Both the position numbers and the translations under genes were made by a program. The notes under the pieces are model-generated. The model was not told where the DNA came from. It saw nothing but the letters and a program-made list of their open reading frames with translations, and did not search any database. Below, piece after piece: positions 17,201 to 26,311 of a stretch of 34,512 nt of DNA (within the stretch, counting starts at the first letter, position 1; each line of letters begins with the position of its first letter). Location: positions 1 to 34,512 of the forward strand of contig JAJDWI010000037.1 in the NCBI GenBank assembly GCA_022825665.1, written 5' to 3'. Source of the stretch: Candidatus Poribacteria bacterium. Its GTDB lineage: Bacteria > Poribacteria > WGA-4E > WGA-3G.

Positions 17201-19517
17201 CGGAGTCATCGGAGGTACAAGTGTAGGACTATTATGGGAAGACCATATCCTCAATAGAGAGATATTCAAGGTGATTTTTAATGATAAAACTCCGCATCTC
17301 GGTGCTATACTTGCAGAGGCAAAGACGCAGTTTTTGCTCAATCTACCGGGGTACCTTGATTTAGCAGAAGTGTTTACCCTTTTCGGGGATCCCGCAACAC
17401 GATTAAGATTACCACATGCACAGATGCAGCTGCAGGTGGAAACAGATAAAGTCTTACATAGAGATGTTTTCAATGCAGGCACTTTATTATCTGTTTCTGG
17501 CACATTACCCAACCCCAATTTTAGTGGAGAGGTAGAGATAACAATTCTCCCGAACCCGACAGACAGAGAAAGTAAGAGGAATCGGGCAACCTTCGATTCA
17601 TCCTTTATAGATCCTGGTCGAGTTATGGATGTTACGCCACGTATGGAAACTGTGCCTGTAATGGATGGACAGTTCAAAGCGGAAGTTCAAATTCCATACA
17701 ACAGTGCATTTGATTCTTGGGATCTAAGAACTTATGCTTGGAATGCCGAAGAAGATGCGATTGGATACACGGCTTATACAACGTTAAATCGGTATATAAA
17801 TAATGTTCGGCTTGAACCATTTCCTGTCCCTTCTGATCAACCTGTCCATGTTTATGTTGATGTAGTCAATGTAAGCTCGATTGAAGACATAACATTATAT
17901 TGGAGTCAGTATCTAATAGAATCTCGGCGCGATGAGGCTGATCCAATACCTTTGGTACTACATGAAGGAACAACCTATAGAACTGAACAACCTATTCCCG
18001 CTCATATATCTGGCATACTGATTGATTATTATTTACTCGTCAAGACTAAGGATGGACGTATACTTCAAACAGAGGTCGTTACCTACACTGTGGGAGAGGC
18101 AGCAGACCTTACTGTTATAGAAGCCTCCATAGGTTGGGAAACAGATGCACCGTACCACCTTTCCGCCCATATCAAAAATCTTGGATCCATTAATGCTAAA
18201 AATGTTCCTATACGTTTTTTTCAAATGACAACAACTGCTGATTCGGAAACACAGGAAGTTACGCTTGAGATGCTTCAGAACGCAACACCAATCGGAAATG
18301 TAAAAATACTCCCGGAAATACCTGTTGATGGATTTGTTGTTGCGAGTGTGCCGTGGCAACCTGATCCCGGTACATATCTTGTCACGGTATATGTAGACTT
18401 GCCTTCAGAACAACAACCGGACGGAATTATTCCTGAACGGCGAGAGAGTAATAACAGCGCATCACAGGTATTTGTAAACAACCTTGTTTTCATCGCAACT
18501 GAGAACATTGACAAACCTATACAGAGTTTAGATGGTATGTTTCGTATTGCTATTCCACCGAGAAGTCTACAAACACACAATGCAATGACATTTGAAACGG
18601 AACCGTTGACCATCAAAAACCAACCTGATATCGCTCATGTTCCTATAACGAGCGAAGATGGCTATCCTACTGCCTACCGTCTTGAATTCAGCCAACAAAC
18701 CGAATTGATAGCAACTGCGACCTTTGTGAAGACTACAAGTGATGACTTTTATATTTATATGCTGGACGATGAAACAGGAAACTGGATTCGGATTGGGAAG
18801 CAGATAGATGATGGTGAAACAATCTCAGCAGAGGTGAAACTGCCGGGGGCATTCGCTTTGCTGTCGCATACTGATTCTAAACCACCTTCCGTGGAAGTAA
18901 ATGTTGAAAATCAAGGGTTCATTGATGGTGATTATATTTCCGAAACCCCTATTATCACTGCAAAAATTGAGGATGCCAACGGAATTGACACCCGTCCAGA
19001 GAGTATCATTCTTACTAAGAATGGCAATCGTGTTCCGCAGGATGAGTATGCAATATCCGCTTCTCCAGCCAGTAGCAATATTATTTTCATAACTTATTCA
19101 CCTATAAATGCTTTGGAGGCAGGTGAGTACCGCATACGATTGCAGGCACAAGATGCTAATGGAAATGTAGAAGATTCGACACTAACAGCAAAAGTCGCCG
19201 GTGGATTTGAGATTAAGAACATTGCTAACTTCCCTAATCCATTTCGTCCTGGACAAGGTGCTGGTAGGGGTACAGACTTTGCCTACTATCTCACGGGTGG
19301 GGCAGATAAAGTGAGTCTCAAAATTTATACACTCACTGGCAAACTTATCACAACTATTGATACGCTTGATGCGTCAATTTCTTACAACGAATACCATTTT
19401 GATGGTTTAGATGCCGACGGTGACCCACTTGCAAATGGAGTCTATATTTACAAATTCACTGCTACCAGAGGCGATACCCGTGTGCAAAAGGTTGGTAAGA
19501 TTGTTATTCTGAAGTAG
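14268..19517 (+). CDS. Giant secreted C25 (gingipain/PorU-like) cysteine protease with FlgD-like C-terminal domain
   Basis: 1749 aa. Signal peptide over residues 1-32 (cleavage near STDAA). A long N-terminal propeptide-like region holds beta-rich modules. The caspase-like C25 domain spans about 695-1050, with candidate catalytic His918 in NYVGHGAGG and Cys953 in SMTCFTGEF. Further beta domains follow, including a CARDB-like one near 1280-1400. The last 95 residues are a FlgD-Ig-like domain (NFPNPFRPGQG.., LKIYTLTGKLI, GVYIYKFTATR), the kind used as a C-terminal sorting domain by type IX secretion substrates. Likely an exported or surface protease; PorU-like sortase is an alternative role. ATG 14268 and ATG 14274 are both possible starts. 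Last gene of the run; it converges on the GNAT gene with a 2-bp gap. Confidence 0.9.
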   Translation: MTMNKKHITTFLTVFLIYVIILSFSAVTSTDAAPIGEISTNIGKVELISATQQGITLQLTIPESVFEIETLERDGKHFQTLSFPGCRYINELGLPRLPIQTALLGVPSDVTFTVRIVERNDFSTYKLQHTLADKKVVLGRHNSNGIALKPESRSDSSQATNRFFPQNLAKIGKAGWIRENRVLPIQLNPVQYNPVSDVVKLYHQLVVEVQFDRLGNAPSALQGFPRQESFVYEEMFGSLLINPQAAKQWRSPAMNVIRGDGTVGHISPFSVPSAPAITTPRYKIYILNSGMYHITASDLAAAGVDITTIKPSTLALSNKGKQIPIFVRNAANGKTVDDTSGFDSDGEIIFYAQRHSGEKTYFDPYTDQNVYWLSWNAGPGLRMETTLISTEIPEPTLDASGFPIEGPTLYQPRNFLTRVHVERDNQFRRFKNFGLEANSEFDVFGDGILQRDFGINALPDLPDDSWFWAQTSATEIRSFPFTITGVAGTGQKATMRVALHGRSEGSHFTEMWLNNDIVLGRPRWTGDTEYLFVNQQISQSALKNGRNTLSAVSPEDHVLDLVLMNWFEVDYWRTFEANSNVLSFSITLLPDDVTGEVNPNFRVTLKNFTDPNIEIYGVDGTRYVGLAPKEDEDIPGIYEVIFQSTRIGGVPQYRLGESLNLDTSIQYIALTRGKYRKPQKIIKDTSSDLRSQHNGADYIIITHTDFMRDVQPLADFRSKQGLRTKVVDVQDIYDEFNHGLINPYALRDFLKYTYENWQSPAPTYVLLVGDANPIDKTSFVPTIQVQIPGYGSSSSDHQFVTFRGDDSFPDMLIGRVPVTNSVDTRIFVERAIKYESTDQTGPWHKRILMLAGSTEDFHTQTDSLVKNSKLTQKYETKLIYAPTTVEDDLPLGEGTTPVGRQVIDGFNNGASIVNYVGHGAGGRWASSRMMDLEDPHKNLTNITQLPFVISMTCFTGEFDSKTGCLAEEFLRSESGGAIGVIGGTSVGLLWEDHILNREIFKVIFNDKTPHLGAILAEAKTQFLLNLPGYLDLAEVFTLFGDPATRLRLPHAQMQLQVETDKVLHRDVFNAGTLLSVSGTLPNPNFSGEVEITILPNPTDRESKRNRATFDSSFIDPGRVMDVTPRMETVPVMDGQFKAEVQIPYNSAFDSWDLRTYAWNAEEDAIGYTAYTTLNRYINNVRLEPFPVPSDQPVHVYVDVVNVSSIEDITLYWSQYLIESRRDEADPIPLVLHEGTTYRTEQPIPAHISGILIDYYLLVKTKDGRILQTEVVTYTVGEAADLTVIEASIGWETDAPYHLSAHIKNLGSINAKNVPIRFFQMTTTADSETQEVTLEMLQNATPIGNVKILPEIPVDGFVVASVPWQPDPGTYLVTVYVDLPSEQQPDGIIPERRESNNSASQVFVNNLVFIATENIDKPIQSLDGMFRIAIPPRSLQTHNAMTFETEPLTIKNQPDIAHVPITSEDGYPTAYRLEFSQQTELIATATFVKTTSDDFYIYMLDDETGNWIRIGKQIDDGETISAEVKLPGAFALLSHTDSKPPSVEVNVENQGFIDGDYISETPIITAKIEDANGIDTRPESIILTKNGNRVPQDEYAISASPASSNIIFITYSPINALEAGEYRIRLQAQDANGNVEDSTLTAKVAGGFEIKNIANFPNPFRPGQGAGRGTDFAYYLTGGADKVSLKIYTLTGKLITTIDTLDASISYNEYHFDGLDADGDPLANGVYIYKFTATRGDTRVQKVGKIVILK

Positions 19518-19519
19518 GT

Positions 19520-20500
19520 TTATGCCTCCCGTCCAAACACTAACACATCGTAATGTTGTCCCTTGTATTCAAATTGATTTTTGAACCTACCTTCACAGGA
19601 AAAACCTACTGCTTGTAAGACTTCTGCCTTCTTCTCTGCACCACTATCAACATAACACTGAACTTTCAGTTTGGGAAATTTCAACGCTGCAAGTAGATCG
19701 GGAACAGAATTGACAAAGTTAGGTTGAAAAAAGAGGTCAAGGAGTGCAATATTATCTTGCCACTGCTTATCCCTACATACCGTTGCCCAACCTACAATTG
19801 CCCCACCATTGGTAATCAACAGTTTCGCATCATCAAAGACGTCGTCTGTTTCCAAAGTGTGTTTAAAAGTCAGAAATCCACCCTCAAAATTCGTGGGTCC
19901 ATATACATTCCATATCAGGCTACGTAACGTGTCTGATCCCACGATGCCAGATAACGCTGTCAACTTTGGCCAATCGCGCCATTCTACAGATTTCGGATAG
20001 GCGGAAGCAGAAGTGAAGTAAGTTTTCTCAAAATCACCGTCCACATAATACTTCATAAACCCCGACTCCGGGAAAACACTCTCAAATCCAAAACTGTGGT
20101 AGATATGATATGGGTGACTATTGTATCCTGTTCCAAGGTAAAGTGCGCGCCCGTTCCGCTGTCTAAAATCTTCCATTTGATACGCCATTGTCCCTTTACA
20201 GGCACCTTTTCTACGTTGATCCGGTAATGTAAAGACATGACCTAAAATACCGATACCTTCATGTTCGACTGTCATGATGTTCGTGATAATTTTTCCATCA
20301 ATTTTTCCAACATAAAAACGGGTTTCCAATTCATCTAACCCTTCTGTAACGCACCTCTCAATATGCCATTTATAGTTACCCGGTTTATGTCCCAGAAATG
20401 TTTTTATTTCTTCAGCATACGATTCGTCAGGCACACTAATCACGCCAACTTCCATACATTCCCCGGTTTTCAGTTCAACATCATCTATTTTTACGTACAT
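19520..20500 (-). CDS. GNAT-family N-acetyltransferase
   Basis: 326 aa. The acetyl-CoA-binding motif A is at about residues 85-105 (GILGHVFTLPDQRRKGACKG), followed by the GNAT beta-bulge pattern (LYLGTGYNSHPYHIYHSFGF). The second half (about 190-326) looks like another, degenerate acetyltransferase-like domain, so this is probably a tandem-GNAT protein. Substrate unknown. It is on the minus strand, ends 2 bp from the protease gene in convergent orientation, and has a good promoter of its own at 20545-20573. Confidence 0.85.
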   Translation of the reverse strand: MYVKIDDVELKTGECMEVGVISVPDESYAEEIKTFLGHKPGNYKWHIERCVTEGLDELETRFYVGKIDGKIITNIMTVEHEGIGILGHVFTLPDQRRKGACKGTMAYQMEDFRQRNGRALYLGTGYNSHPYHIYHSFGFESVFPESGFMKYYVDGDFEKTYFTSASAYPKSVEWRDWPKLTALSGIVGSDTLRSLIWNVYGPTNFEGGFLTFKHTLETDDVFDDAKLLITNGGAIVGWATVCRDKQWQDNIALLDLFFQPNFVNSVPDLLAALKFPKLKVQCYVDSGAEKKAEVLQAVGFSCEGRFKNQFEYKGQHYDVLVFGREA

Positions 20501-20544
20501 TTCTACCTCACAATCCTTAAAAAAGTTGACAAATATTTTGTTAT

Positions 20545-20573
20545 ATCATATACTTAAAAAAATTGAGTGTCAA
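20545..20573 (-). promoter_or_regulatory. Sigma-70-type promoter for the GNAT gene
   Basis: On the minus strand: TTGACA (complement of 20568-20573), 17-bp spacer, TATGAT (complement of 20545-20550), about 45 bp before the start codon. Confidence 0.65.
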
Positions 20574-20633
20574 GAACAGACATCAATTTGATTACATAGG
20601 AATCTGCTTTTTTAAATTTAAAACGGAGTTGAA

Positions 20634-21053
20634 ATGGAAATAGAACAGACATTGATTCTGGTGAAACCAGACGGCGTTCAACGCGGGCTTATCGGAGAGA
20701 TCATCTCCCGCTATGAACGAAAAGGACTCAAACTTATTGGACTGAAAATGTTGCAATTCTCACGCATTAAGGCGGAGGAACTTTACGCGATCCATAAAGG
20801 GCAACCATTTTATGATAGGCTCATTGAATTCATGATCTCAGCCCCTATTGTTGCCTTTGTTGTTGAGGGTGCGAACGCGATTCAATTGGCGCGAATCATC
20901 AACGGAGCAACGGATCCGATTCAATCCGAACCGGGGAGTATTCGTGGAGATTATTCAACTAATATTACACGTAATCTTGTACACGCCTCGGATTGTCCGG
21001 AAAACGCTAAATACGAAATACCCATTCTGTTTTCACCAGAAGAACTCTGTTAA
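20634..21053 (+). CDS. ndk: Nucleoside diphosphate kinase
   Basis: 139 aa. It begins MEIEQTLILVKPDGVQRGLIGEII, as the family does. PGSIRGDYS and the phosphohistidine His117 are present. The enzyme transfers the gamma phosphate of ATP to nucleoside diphosphates through that His. The active-site string reads NLVHASD, where most members have N..HGSD; Ala for Gly is a small change. ACGGAG precedes ATG 20634. It is divergent from the GNAT gene, the two starts being 133 bp apart. Confidence 0.95.
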   Translation: MEIEQTLILVKPDGVQRGLIGEIISRYERKGLKLIGLKMLQFSRIKAEELYAIHKGQPFYDRLIEFMISAPIVAFVVEGANAIQLARIINGATDPIQSEPGSIRGDYSTNITRNLVHASDCPENAKYEIPILFSPEELC

Positions 21054-21258
21054 TAACGTTGAATTGTTATAAACAGAGAATTGTGTCCGTTAATTATTTC
21101 GAGTTTCAAAATTTATTTCTGTGAAGTGAGTATAAGGAGGTTACCTACAGCCTTAAAATATGGCAGATGTTGACTAAATTTACTCCCATAAGTGTTAGAC
21201 AGGGATCTTGGATTCGTCAAACTTTAATCTACAAATCAGCTAATTTAGGAGGTTACTA

Positions 21259-22068
21259 ATGAAAAGAGTTAATATGTTGAGAACATCTAATGGAGGTATT
21301 AGGAATTTTGCCCTCATTATGATGATTCTGTTTGTTGGTATCACGTTCAGTGTGTACGCTGCAAAAGAGGATTGCACAAACTTGGAAGGTGAAGGTGCTA
21401 AACCTATTAAAGAAGTAGCAAAAGATGACCCTGGCATACAAAATGACTACGATGAAGTTGTTGAAGAAGATGACCGTAAAGGTGTTGTGTATCTTGCTCT
21501 GATTGGTGGTAGCCAACCGAAAGCAAATGCGTGCGGACTTACGCCAAGTAATGATGCTGGTCAATGGACAGGTTGGGGTGGTCCCTTAAACTTTGACAAT
21601 GCAACAATTGGTGAAGGGGCAGCGACCCGAAATCATATTGTTATCGGTGGAATATATTTTGAACGTGGTATCGGGGCACATGCTATTGGCACTTTTGTAT
21701 ATGATTTAACTGGAGATAAATACCTCAAATTTGAGGCGTATGTCGGCATGTCCGATGAAAAAGATCCAGCCGATTGCGGCCACTGCGGTAGTAGTGATTT
21801 CATATTTACTATTGATGGAAAACAAGCATTCAAATCCGAGACACTTAAAGGGGCAGACGGTGGTGAAAATGTTGAAGCCTTAAAGGTTGAATTTGACATC
21901 CCTTCAAACGCCAAAGAACTTACAATCGTGATGGGAGATGGCGGCGATGGAATTGGCTGCGACCATTCAGCGATTGGAGATGCTAAACTTCTTACCGCAC
22001 AAGCACTCGCAGTTGAACCTGCTAACAAACTCCCTACAATTTGGGGACATTTGAAGGCAAGTTATTAA
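21259..22068 (+). CDS. Secreted NPCBM-domain protein (tandem copy 1)
   Basis: 269 aa. A strong AGGAGG sits 7 bp before ATG 21259. A signal peptide covers about residues 16-35 (VYAAKEDC). The body is an NPCBM (novel putative carbohydrate-binding module) beta-sandwich: NHIVIGGIYFERGIGAHA, TFVYDLTGDKYLKFEAYVGMSD, LTIVMGDGGDGIGCDH. NPCBM domains are usually attached to glycosidases; here it stands alone, so it may be a sugar-binding surface protein. Cys pairs (DCTNL, CGL, DCGHCGS, GCDH) could form disulfides. It ends in AVEPANKLPTIWGHLKASY, a tail kept in the next gene. Confidence 0.88.
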   Translation: MKRVNMLRTSNGGIRNFALIMMILFVGITFSVYAAKEDCTNLEGEGAKPIKEVAKDDPGIQNDYDEVVEEDDRKGVVYLALIGGSQPKANACGLTPSNDAGQWTGWGGPLNFDNATIGEGAATRNHIVIGGIYFERGIGAHAIGTFVYDLTGDKYLKFEAYVGMSDEKDPADCGHCGSSDFIFTIDGKQAFKSETLKGADGGENVEALKVEFDIPSNAKELTIVMGDGGDGIGCDHSAIGDAKLLTAQALAVEPANKLPTIWGHLKASY

Positions 22069-22128
22069 GACATTACATCTATGGATGGATGTTGTTATAT
22101 CTGTCTATTGTTATGGAGGTATATAACG

Positions 22129-22905
22129 TTGAAATTTAATATTATATTTGCTTTAAGCATTTTATTCCTTATAGGTCTCGTTATTGGTATTCACGCCGAC
22201 AAAAGTGACTGCACTAACCTTGATGGAGATGGTGCCAAGCCTATTCAAGAAGTAGGATCAGAAGATGTCGGTACCCAAAATGACTATGATATGGTCGTTG
22301 AAGAGGATACGCGTGATGGTGTCGTTTATCTCGCGTTAATTGGTGGAAGTCAACCGACACCAAACGGATGTGGTCTTATCCCAAAAAATCCAGCAGGTGA
22401 ATGGACTGGTTGGGGAGGTCCTCTCAACTTTGACAATGTTACTATCGGTGAAGGGGCAGCGACCCGTAACCATATCGTTATCGGTGGAACCTACTTCGAA
22501 CGCGGTATCGGTGCTCATTCCGTTGGCACTTTTGTTTATGATTTAACTGGTGGTGATTACGTCAGGTTTGAGGGATATGCTGGCATGTCTGATGAAAAAG
22601 ATCCAGGTGATTGTGGACATGGCGGTAGTAGTCATTTTGTCTTTTCAATTGATGGAACAGAAGTTGAAGTAACCGAAACCTTAACAGGCACTGCAGATGG
22701 CGAAAATGTTGATCCGTTGAAAGTTGAATTTGACATCCCTGAAAACGCCACAGAGCTTACAATTGTTATGGGGGATGGTGGTGATGGATTAGGATGTGAT
22801 CACTCAGCACTGGGTGATGCTAAACTTATCACTGCACAAGCAACGGCGGTTGAACCTGCCAACAAACTTTCCACAACTTGGGGAAGTTTGAAAGCACGTT
22901 ATTAG
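22129..22905 (+). CDS. Secreted NPCBM-domain protein (tandem copy 2)
   Basis: 258 aa from TTG 22129, chosen because GGAGG lies 9 bp upstream and the product then starts with a clean signal peptide (KFNIIFALSILFLIGLVIG, cleavage near IHA). The upstream in-frame ATG at 22081 would add 16 odd residues. Over most of its length it is a close copy of the preceding protein, sharing blocks such as TIGEGAATRNHIVIGG and FERGIGAH. It has lost one Cys (CGHGGS for CGHCGS). The tail AVEPANKLSTTWGSLKARY is retained. The two genes are a tandem duplication 60 bp apart, ending at a terminator. Confidence 0.88.
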   Translation: MKFNIIFALSILFLIGLVIGIHADKSDCTNLDGDGAKPIQEVGSEDVGTQNDYDMVVEEDTRDGVVYLALIGGSQPTPNGCGLIPKNPAGEWTGWGGPLNFDNVTIGEGAATRNHIVIGGTYFERGIGAHSVGTFVYDLTGGDYVRFEGYAGMSDEKDPGDCGHGGSSHFVFSIDGTEVEVTETLTGTADGENVDPLKVEFDIPENATELTIVMGDGGDGLGCDHSALGDAKLITAQATAVEPANKLSTTWGSLKARY

Positions 22906-22963
22906 GATTATTTGCAGATTTTCATATCTGTCTCTTTCTAAATCCTATAGATAAATCGTGTCT

Positions 22964-23013
22964 AAACCTGCTTTAGTCAAAACGCAACGCTTATTGGCTG
23001 AAGTAGGTTTTTT
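22964..23013 (+). terminator. Rho-independent terminator after the NPCBM pair
   Basis: 13-bp stem with two G-U pairs: AAACCTGCTTTAG (22964-22976) with CTGAAGTAGGTTT (22998-23010), 21-nt loop, then a run of six T (23008-23013). Confidence 0.75.
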
Positions 23014-23123
23014 GTTGCTATATGTTCTATCCTCCGATTCTAAACAATACTTGAAAACGATTGAAATACAAAACCTTGTGTGGTAAAATTACAAAAAGAC
23101 TTGTAATAAGAAGGAGTTCGCAA

Positions 23124-25793
23124 ATGCCCCAAACCTCTCACAATCTATTTAACACGCGCCAATCCATTGAAAGCGAAGGAGGAGAATGCAGCTACTATTC
23201 ACTTCCTGCCTTAGAAGAATCGGGTAAAGGTTCAATTCAAACCTTACCTATTAGTATTCGTATTCTACTTGAATCGTTATTACGGAATTACGACGGACAT
23301 CAAATTACCGAACAGGATGTTGTCAACTTAGCGAATTGGGATCCACACTCTCCCAAAGCTGCGGAAATTCCATTCAAACCAGCACGTGTAGTTGCACAGG
23401 ACTTCACTGGTGTGCCACTTGTTGTTGATATTGCTGCGATGCGCACTGCAGTCGCAGAACTTGGTGGCGATGCTCAAATGATTGAACCGCTCGTGCCTGT
23501 TGATTTGGTAATTGACCATTCTATCCAAGTTGATGCTTACGGCACAGAGAACGCTTTTCAGTTTAACACCCGCAGAGAGTTCGAACGCAACAAAGAACGT
23601 TATGAATTTCTAAAGTGGGGACAACAGGCGTTTGAAAAGTTCAATATCATTCCACCATCTATCGGAATCGTGCACCAGGTGAATTTGGAATATCTCGCAC
23701 AAGTTGTGATGACAGAAGAAGCGGTCGCTTATCCCGATACTGTTGTCGGTACAGATTCGCATACGACCATGATCAATGGACTTGGTATTGTCGGTTGGGG
23801 TGTTGGTGGCATTGAGGCAGAAGCTGCGATGTTGGGGCAACCAGTATATATCTTAACTCCAGAAGTACTTGGTGTTTATATGAAAGGTGAACTCCAAGAA
23901 GGTGTCACGGCAACTGACCTTGTGTTGACTGTAACACAACGACTCAGAGAGGCTTCTGTTGTCGGAAAATTCGTTGAATTCTTCGGTGAGGGTGTAGAAG
24001 CACTTTCATTACCTGACCGAGCGACACTTTCTAACATGTGTCCTGAATATGGCGCAACAATAGGATTTTTCCCACCCGATGCCGAAACGATGAATTACCT
24101 ACGTCTTACAGGACGCGATGAAGCACATGTTGATTTTGTAGAAGCATATCTAAAGGCACAAGGCTTGTTCGGTATTCCACGACTCGGAGATGTTGAATAC
24201 TCCGATGTACTGGAAATTGATCTGAACGACATTGAACCGAGCATCGCAGGACCGAAACGTCCGCAAGACAGAATCGCTTTATCAAATGTGAAAGAAACCT
24301 TTAACGAACTTCTCACGCGCCCTGTAGCAGAAGATGGTTTTGGTGTGACAGTTGAGGACAAAGGTAGTAAGATTACACACGGAGCTGTCGTTATCTCAGC
24401 GATTACCAGTTGCACAAATACAAGCAATCCATCTGTGATGATTGGTGCAGGGCTGCTTGCTAAAAAAGCAGTTGAGAAAGGTTTACGCGTACCCGACTAT
24501 GTTAAAACAAGTTTAGCACCAGGATCACGAGTCGTAACGGAGTATCTGCGGAACACAGGTTTATTGCCTTATTTAGAAAAGTTGGGATATAACGTGGTAG
24601 GTTATGGCTGCACGACCTGTATTGGTAACAGCGGTCCTCTCAATGAAGTCGTCCAGGAGGCAATTGATGCTGAAAATCTCGTAACTGCCAGCGTCCTAAG
24701 TGGAAATAGGAATTTTGAAGCCCGCGTCCATCCTGAAATTAAAGCCAATTTCCTTATGTCACCGCCACTTGTGGTTGCGTATGGACTCGCCGGACAGATT
24801 GATATTGACCTCGCTACAGAACCTATCGGACACAACGATTCGGGTGAAGCAGTCTACCTACGGGATATTTGGCCCACACGTAAAGAAATTGCTGATATGA
24901 TCGGTGCTGCTGTTGACCGAAGAACATTTAAGGAGATGTACGAATCTATTGGAAATCAAGCACCAGAATGGGAAGAACTTGCCGGTGCAACAGGTGTGCT
25001 TTATCCGTGGAACGAGAGAAGCACCTATATTCAGCACCCACCTTTCTTTGAAGGCTTTTCACGTGAACCTGCACCGATTGCTGATATTGTGGATGCACGG
25101 ATCCTTGGCATCTTTGGGGATTCCGTCACGACAGACCATATCTCTCCCGCAGGTGCGATAGCAGCAGCGAGTCCCGCGGGCAGCTATCTGCAGGAACGAG
25201 GTGTTGAAACGCGAGATTTCAATACTTATGGTGCCAGACGTGGTAACGACCGCGTGATGAGCCGTGGAACATTTGCTAACCGACGCGTCCGAAACTTGAT
25301 GACACCTGATATTGAAGGTGGATGGACACTTCAGTACCCTGAAGAAACACAGACGACTATCTACGAAGCAGCACTCCACTATAGTGAAAATGAAATTCCA
25401 ACCGTTATTTTTGCAGGACAGGATTACGGTATGGGAAGCTCAAGAGATTGGGCTGCAAAGGGACCTAAACTGCTGGGAGTAAAAGCCGTTGTCGTTGAAA
25501 GTTATGAGCGGATACACCGTAGCAATCTTATCGGCATGGGTATATTACCACTGCAGTTTATGGATGGGGAAAATGCACAGACACTCAACCTTGATGGAAG
25601 TGAAATCATCAGCATCACAGGCTTTGCCGATGACCTACAGCCAGGACAAACTGCAACCATGAAGATTTCTCGAACAAACGGTGAAACACAAACAACTAAA
25701 TTGCTAATCCGAATTGATTCACCTGTAGAGGTAGAATACTACAAAAATGGTGGCATTCTGGATTATGTAATTCGAAATTTCTTGGATGCGTAA
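23124..25793 (+). CDS. acnA: Aconitate hydratase A
   Basis: 889 aa, the standard AcnA/IRP length. [4Fe-4S] ligands are Cys430 (SCTNTSNPS), Cys496 and Cys499 ([12 protein letters not shown]). [17 protein letters not shown] and [16 protein letters not shown] are the substrate-binding blocks. It interconverts citrate and isocitrate in the TCA cycle. ATG 23124 is chosen because AAGGAG lies 7 bp upstream; the frame is open 21 codons further but those residues have no family counterpart. It is a single-gene unit after a terminator. Confidence 0.97.
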   Translation: MPQTSHNLFNTRQSIESEGGECSYYSLPALEESGKGSIQTLPISIRILLESLLRNYDGHQITEQDVVNLANWDPHSPKAAEIPFKPARVVAQDFTGVPLVVDIAAMRTAVAELGGDAQMIEPLVPVDLVIDHSIQVDAYGTENAFQFNTRREFERNKERYEFLKWGQQAFEKFNIIPPSIGIVHQVNLEYLAQVVMTEEAVAYPDTVVGTDSHTTMINGLGIVGWGVGGIEAEAAMLGQPVYILTPEVLGVYMKGELQEGVTATDLVLTVTQRLREASVVGKFVEFFGEGVEALSLPDRATLSNMCPEYGATIGFFPPDAETMNYLRLTGRDEAHVDFVEAYLKAQGLFGIPRLGDVEYSDVLEIDLNDIEPSIAGPKRPQDRIALSNVKETFNELLTRPVAEDGFGVTVEDKGSKITHGAVVISAITSCTNTSNPSVMIGAGLLAKKAVEKGLRVPDYVKTSLAPGSRVVTEYLRNTGLLPYLEKLGYNVVGYGCTTCIGNSGPLNEVVQEAIDAENLVTASVLSGNRNFEARVHPEIKANFLMSPPLVVAYGLAGQIDIDLATEPIGHNDSGEAVYLRDIWPTRKEIADMIGAAVDRRTFKEMYESIGNQAPEWEELAGATGVLYPWNERSTYIQHPPFFEGFSREPAPIADIVDARILGIFGDSVTTDHISPAGAIAAASPAGSYLQERGVETRDFNTYGARRGNDRVMSRGTFANRRVRNLMTPDIEGGWTLQYPEETQTTIYEAALHYSENEIPTVIFAGQDYGMGSSRDWAAKGPKLLGVKAVVVESYERIHRSNLIGMGILPLQFMDGENAQTLNLDGSEIISITGFADDLQPGQTATMKISRTNGETQTTKLLIRIDSPVEVEYYKNGGILDYVIRNFLDA

Positions 25794-25881
25794 AAGGTAT
25801 GAGTATTCATTGAAACGCTTGTCGCCAATTTTAAACAGATGAAGTTTATATCAGCAAATACAGTTTGAAGGAAAAGAAGAT

Positions 25882-26304
25882 ATGCAATTTCAAACAAAAC
25901 TGATACTCTTATTCGTTTTAATACTTGTATCCTTTACCATGGGATGTGATCCGGAGTTCAAAAATCCATGCACTGGGTCTTGGATTTCAAGATGTGCTGC
26001 TAATACTGAAATCCTCATAATAGGTCCTTATAGAACAGATTGTGTAGGTGCGTTTGAACAGGATTGTTTTCTGGAATATAACGAGGAAAGTCAACGTTGG
26101 TTTTTTTTCTATGATGGTATAAAAGGATTTGACTTTGAACCCGGCTTTATCTATCGGTTGAAAGTCAGTCTTCATGAGTACGCTGTAGAATACCAAGATA
26201 TAGGAAAGTATGAGTATCGACTCATAGAGGTATTAAACAAGGAAGAGATGTCGGTTGATGAGAAGCCTCCGAGAAATCCACCAACAGAATGGATAGATCC
26301 TTAA
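25882..26304 (+). CDS. DUF4377-type lipoprotein
   Basis: 140 aa. A signal segment ends in the lipobox FTMGC (Cys22). The mature part shows the DUF4377 pattern: a short strand (ILIIGPYR), DCVG, QDCFLEY, a W..FYDGIKGFDFEPG core and an IYRLKV strand, then KYEYRLIEV. Two conserved Cys could be disulfide-bonded. Function of this domain is unknown; it occurs in small envelope lipoproteins, sometimes with META-domain proteins. GGAAAAGAAG precedes ATG 25882. It is convergent with the aldo/keto reductase, 7 bp apart. Confidence 0.75.
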   Translation: MQFQTKLILLFVLILVSFTMGCDPEFKNPCTGSWISRCAANTEILIIGPYRTDCVGAFEQDCFLEYNEESQRWFFFYDGIKGFDFEPGFIYRLKVSLHEYAVEYQDIGKYEYRLIEVLNKEEMSVDEKPPRNPPTEWIDP

Positions 26305-26311
26305 TGTGTCG

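Noticed and set aside
17096-17677. 193-codon minus-strand open frame inside the C25 protease
   Set aside because: It is antisense to the catalytic domain; its Ser/Thr/Pro-rich composition is typical of a complement frame.
21130-21180. Second AGGAGGTTAC-like ribosome site followed by a five-codon frame (ATG 21160)
   Set aside because: The spacing is too long and the peptide too short to call a leader gene; it may be a relic of duplication of the NPCBM leader.
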